A DNA stretch of 64,000 bases from Akkermansiaceae bacterium (lineage in GTDB: Bacteria; Verrucomicrobiota; Verrucomicrobiia; Verrucomicrobiales; Akkermansiaceae): NCBI GenBank assembly GCA_905181965.1, contig CAJIZY010000003.1:1-64000 (forward strand), written 5' to 3'. The notes below the pieces were generated by a model. That model was not told the DNA's origin, ran no database searches, and saw only the letters and a list, made by a program, of their open reading frames with translations. Of the stretch, positions 63,079-64,000 are shown one piece after another (position 1 is the stretch's first letter; each line of letters starts with the position of its first letter). The position numbers were made by a program, and so were the translations under genes.

Positions 63079-64000
63079 ATGCCGTCAATATTTCGAATCC
63101 TCCTATCCTCGATTTTCTTTGCGGGTTCAGGAACTGCTCAGAAAGTCAGCTTTAATCGCGATGTCCTGCCCATTCTCTCAGATGCTTGCTTCACTTGCCA
63201 TGGACCCGACTCTGAAACCCGCGAAGCCGACCTAAGGTTAGACCTTGAGAGGGAAGCCAAGGCTAATCGTGATGGCTTTCCTGCCATTGCTTCAGGCAAT
63301 CCCGATGAAAGCGAGTTGGTCTTCCGCATTCTAAACGAGGATCCGGAGGAGATTATGCCTCCCCCTGATGCACATCGTCAACTTACTGACAGCGAAAGAC
63401 AAACTCTACAAAAGTGGATCAAGGAAGGAGCTAGGTGGGAAAACCACTGGGCCTTTGTAAAGCCACTTTCACCTCCGCTGCCAAAACCCTCTAACTCAGA
63501 GTGGCCGAGAAATCCTATCGACCACTTCATTCTTCACACACTCGATCAAGAAAACCTTTCACCATCCCCCGAAGCCTCCCGCGAAAAAATCATCCGCCGC
63601 GTCACCCTCGATCTTACTGGCCTCCCTCCTACTCTTGAAGAAATCCGATCTTTTCTCTCAGATAAAGAAAGCGGCGCTTACGAACGCACCGTCGATCGAC
63701 TCCTCGCCTCTCTCCGCTATGGAGAAACAATGGCTCTCCCTTGGCTCGAAGCAGCCCGATTCGCAGACACTGATGGATACCAATTTGACGGCCCACGTTT
63801 CATGTGGCGTTGGCGCGACTGGGTGATCAAAGCTTACAACAAGAACAAACCATTCGATGAATTTGCCATCGAACAAATTGCAGGCGATCTCCTCCCCAAG
63901 GCCACTCTCGATCAAAAAATTGCAACCGGCTTTAACCGAAACCATCGCTACAATTCAGAGGCCGGCCTCGTTCCCGAGGAATTCCTGCTCGAAAACGCGG
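63079..64000 (+). CDS. DUF1549/PSD1 planctomycete-cytochrome protein, cut by the window end
   Basis: Starts with ATG at 63079 and stays open to the right edge (307 codons seen). A signal peptide (residues 1-20), then a haem-binding site of the planctomycete cytochrome kind, ACFTCHGPD (C37, C40, H41), and the DUF1549 segment WPRNPIDHFILHTLDQENL with RRVTLDLTGLPPTLEEI and ARFADTDGYQ. A DUF1553 domain is expected further right. Such proteins are thought to do redox chemistry on sugars outside the cytoplasm; they usually pair with DUF1501 proteins, which may follow. Confidence 0.92.
   Translation, partial: MPSIFRILLSSIFFAGSGTAQKVSFNRDVLPILSDACFTCHGPDSETREADLRLDLEREAKANRDGFPAIASGNPDESELVFRILNEDPEEIMPPPDAHRQLTDSERQTLQKWIKEGARWENHWAFVKPLSPPLPKPSNSEWPRNPIDHFILHTLDQENLSPSPEASREKIIRRVTLDLTGLPPTLEEIRSFLSDKESGAYERTVDRLLASLRYGETMALPWLEAARFADTDGYQFDGPRFMWRWRDWVIKAYNKNKPFDEFAIEQIAGDLLPKATLDQKIATGFNRNHRYNSEAGLVPEEFLLENA

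Noticed and set aside
1-64000. CRISPR arrays, insertion sequences, prophage, integrons or defence islands.
   Set aside because: No evenly spaced direct repeats, transposase, integrase or phage structural genes were found on either strand.

Overview
The window looks like chromosomal DNA of a polysaccharide-degrading member of the Verrucomicrobiota, Planctomycetota-Verrucomicrobiota-Chlamydiota (PVC) superphylum. The evidence is the combination of DUF1592 and DUF1552 proteins, a DUF1549/planctomycete-cytochrome protein, a giant PVC-type haem/HEAT-repeat dehydrogenase, two Tat-exported Gfo/Idh/MocA oxidoreductases, three secreted sulfatases, a sialate O-acetylesterase, a DUF5009 acyltransferase and an L-fuconate pathway operon. 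Genes are packed on both strands and often overlap by ATGA or TGATG. Few starts show a clear Shine-Dalgarno sequence. No stretch above 300 bp lacks a gene; the longest gaps are 2683-2956, 13594-13870, 61900-62165 and 10603-10847. I see no tRNA, rRNA, CRISPR array, insertion sequence or prophage.

Layout. 1-2682 (minus): L-fucose catabolic operon (SDR, FAH hydrolase, L-fuconate dehydratase), broken by many indels. 2957-8378 (plus): SGNH-like protein, PVC haem/HEAT protein, FG-GAP protein. 8430-10602: purN, trpB and a small membrane protein. 10848-13593: rpmH, rnpA, yidD, yidC (ribosome, RNase P and membrane insertion cluster). 13871-18744: secreted unknown, single-HKD phospholipase-D-like protein, shortened rhamnosidase-like protein, small lipoprotein, rdgB, secreted thioredoxin. 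18836-21842 (minus): rhomboid protease, double-thioredoxin protein, hexose-phosphate mutarotase. 22045-31599: Gfo/Idh/MocA, two sulfatases, DUF1592 and DUF1552. 31793-34958 (minus): YjbQ, ECF sigma factor with a membrane partner, folB, HAD phosphatase, DciA-like protein, ferredoxin. 35072-38248: membrane protein, hemQ and lipoprotein, convergent with a nucleotidyltransferase-GHMP kinase fusion. 38315-43741: sulfatase, LDH2-type dehydrogenase, FmdB, YpmS-like protein, Smr protein, DUF5009 acyltransferase. 43959-48768: alaS, PhyH oxygenase, ROK kinase, four-helix protein. 48722-54972 (minus): antiporter, small acidic protein, methyltransferase, coiled-coil protein, ABC transporter. 55155-57840: RpiB-GlyA fusion, YwlE-type phosphatase, TMEM220-like protein. 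57920-64000: Gfo/Idh/MocA, sialate O-acetylesterase, GNAT protein, DUF445 protein and the start of a DUF1549 protein.

How it fits together. The secreted or Tat-exported proteins (sulfatases, esterase, cytochrome-type proteins, Gfo/Idh/MocA) and the cytoplasmic L-fuconate steps suggest use of sulfated, deoxysugar-rich glycans, interleaved with ordinary housekeeping genes.

Caution. Many reading frames contain single-base indels that leave the encoded family sequence intact in another frame, including essential alaS. They are very dense in the first 2.7 kb and sparse afterwards. I think most are sequence errors, which also casts doubt on the RpiB-GlyA fusion.
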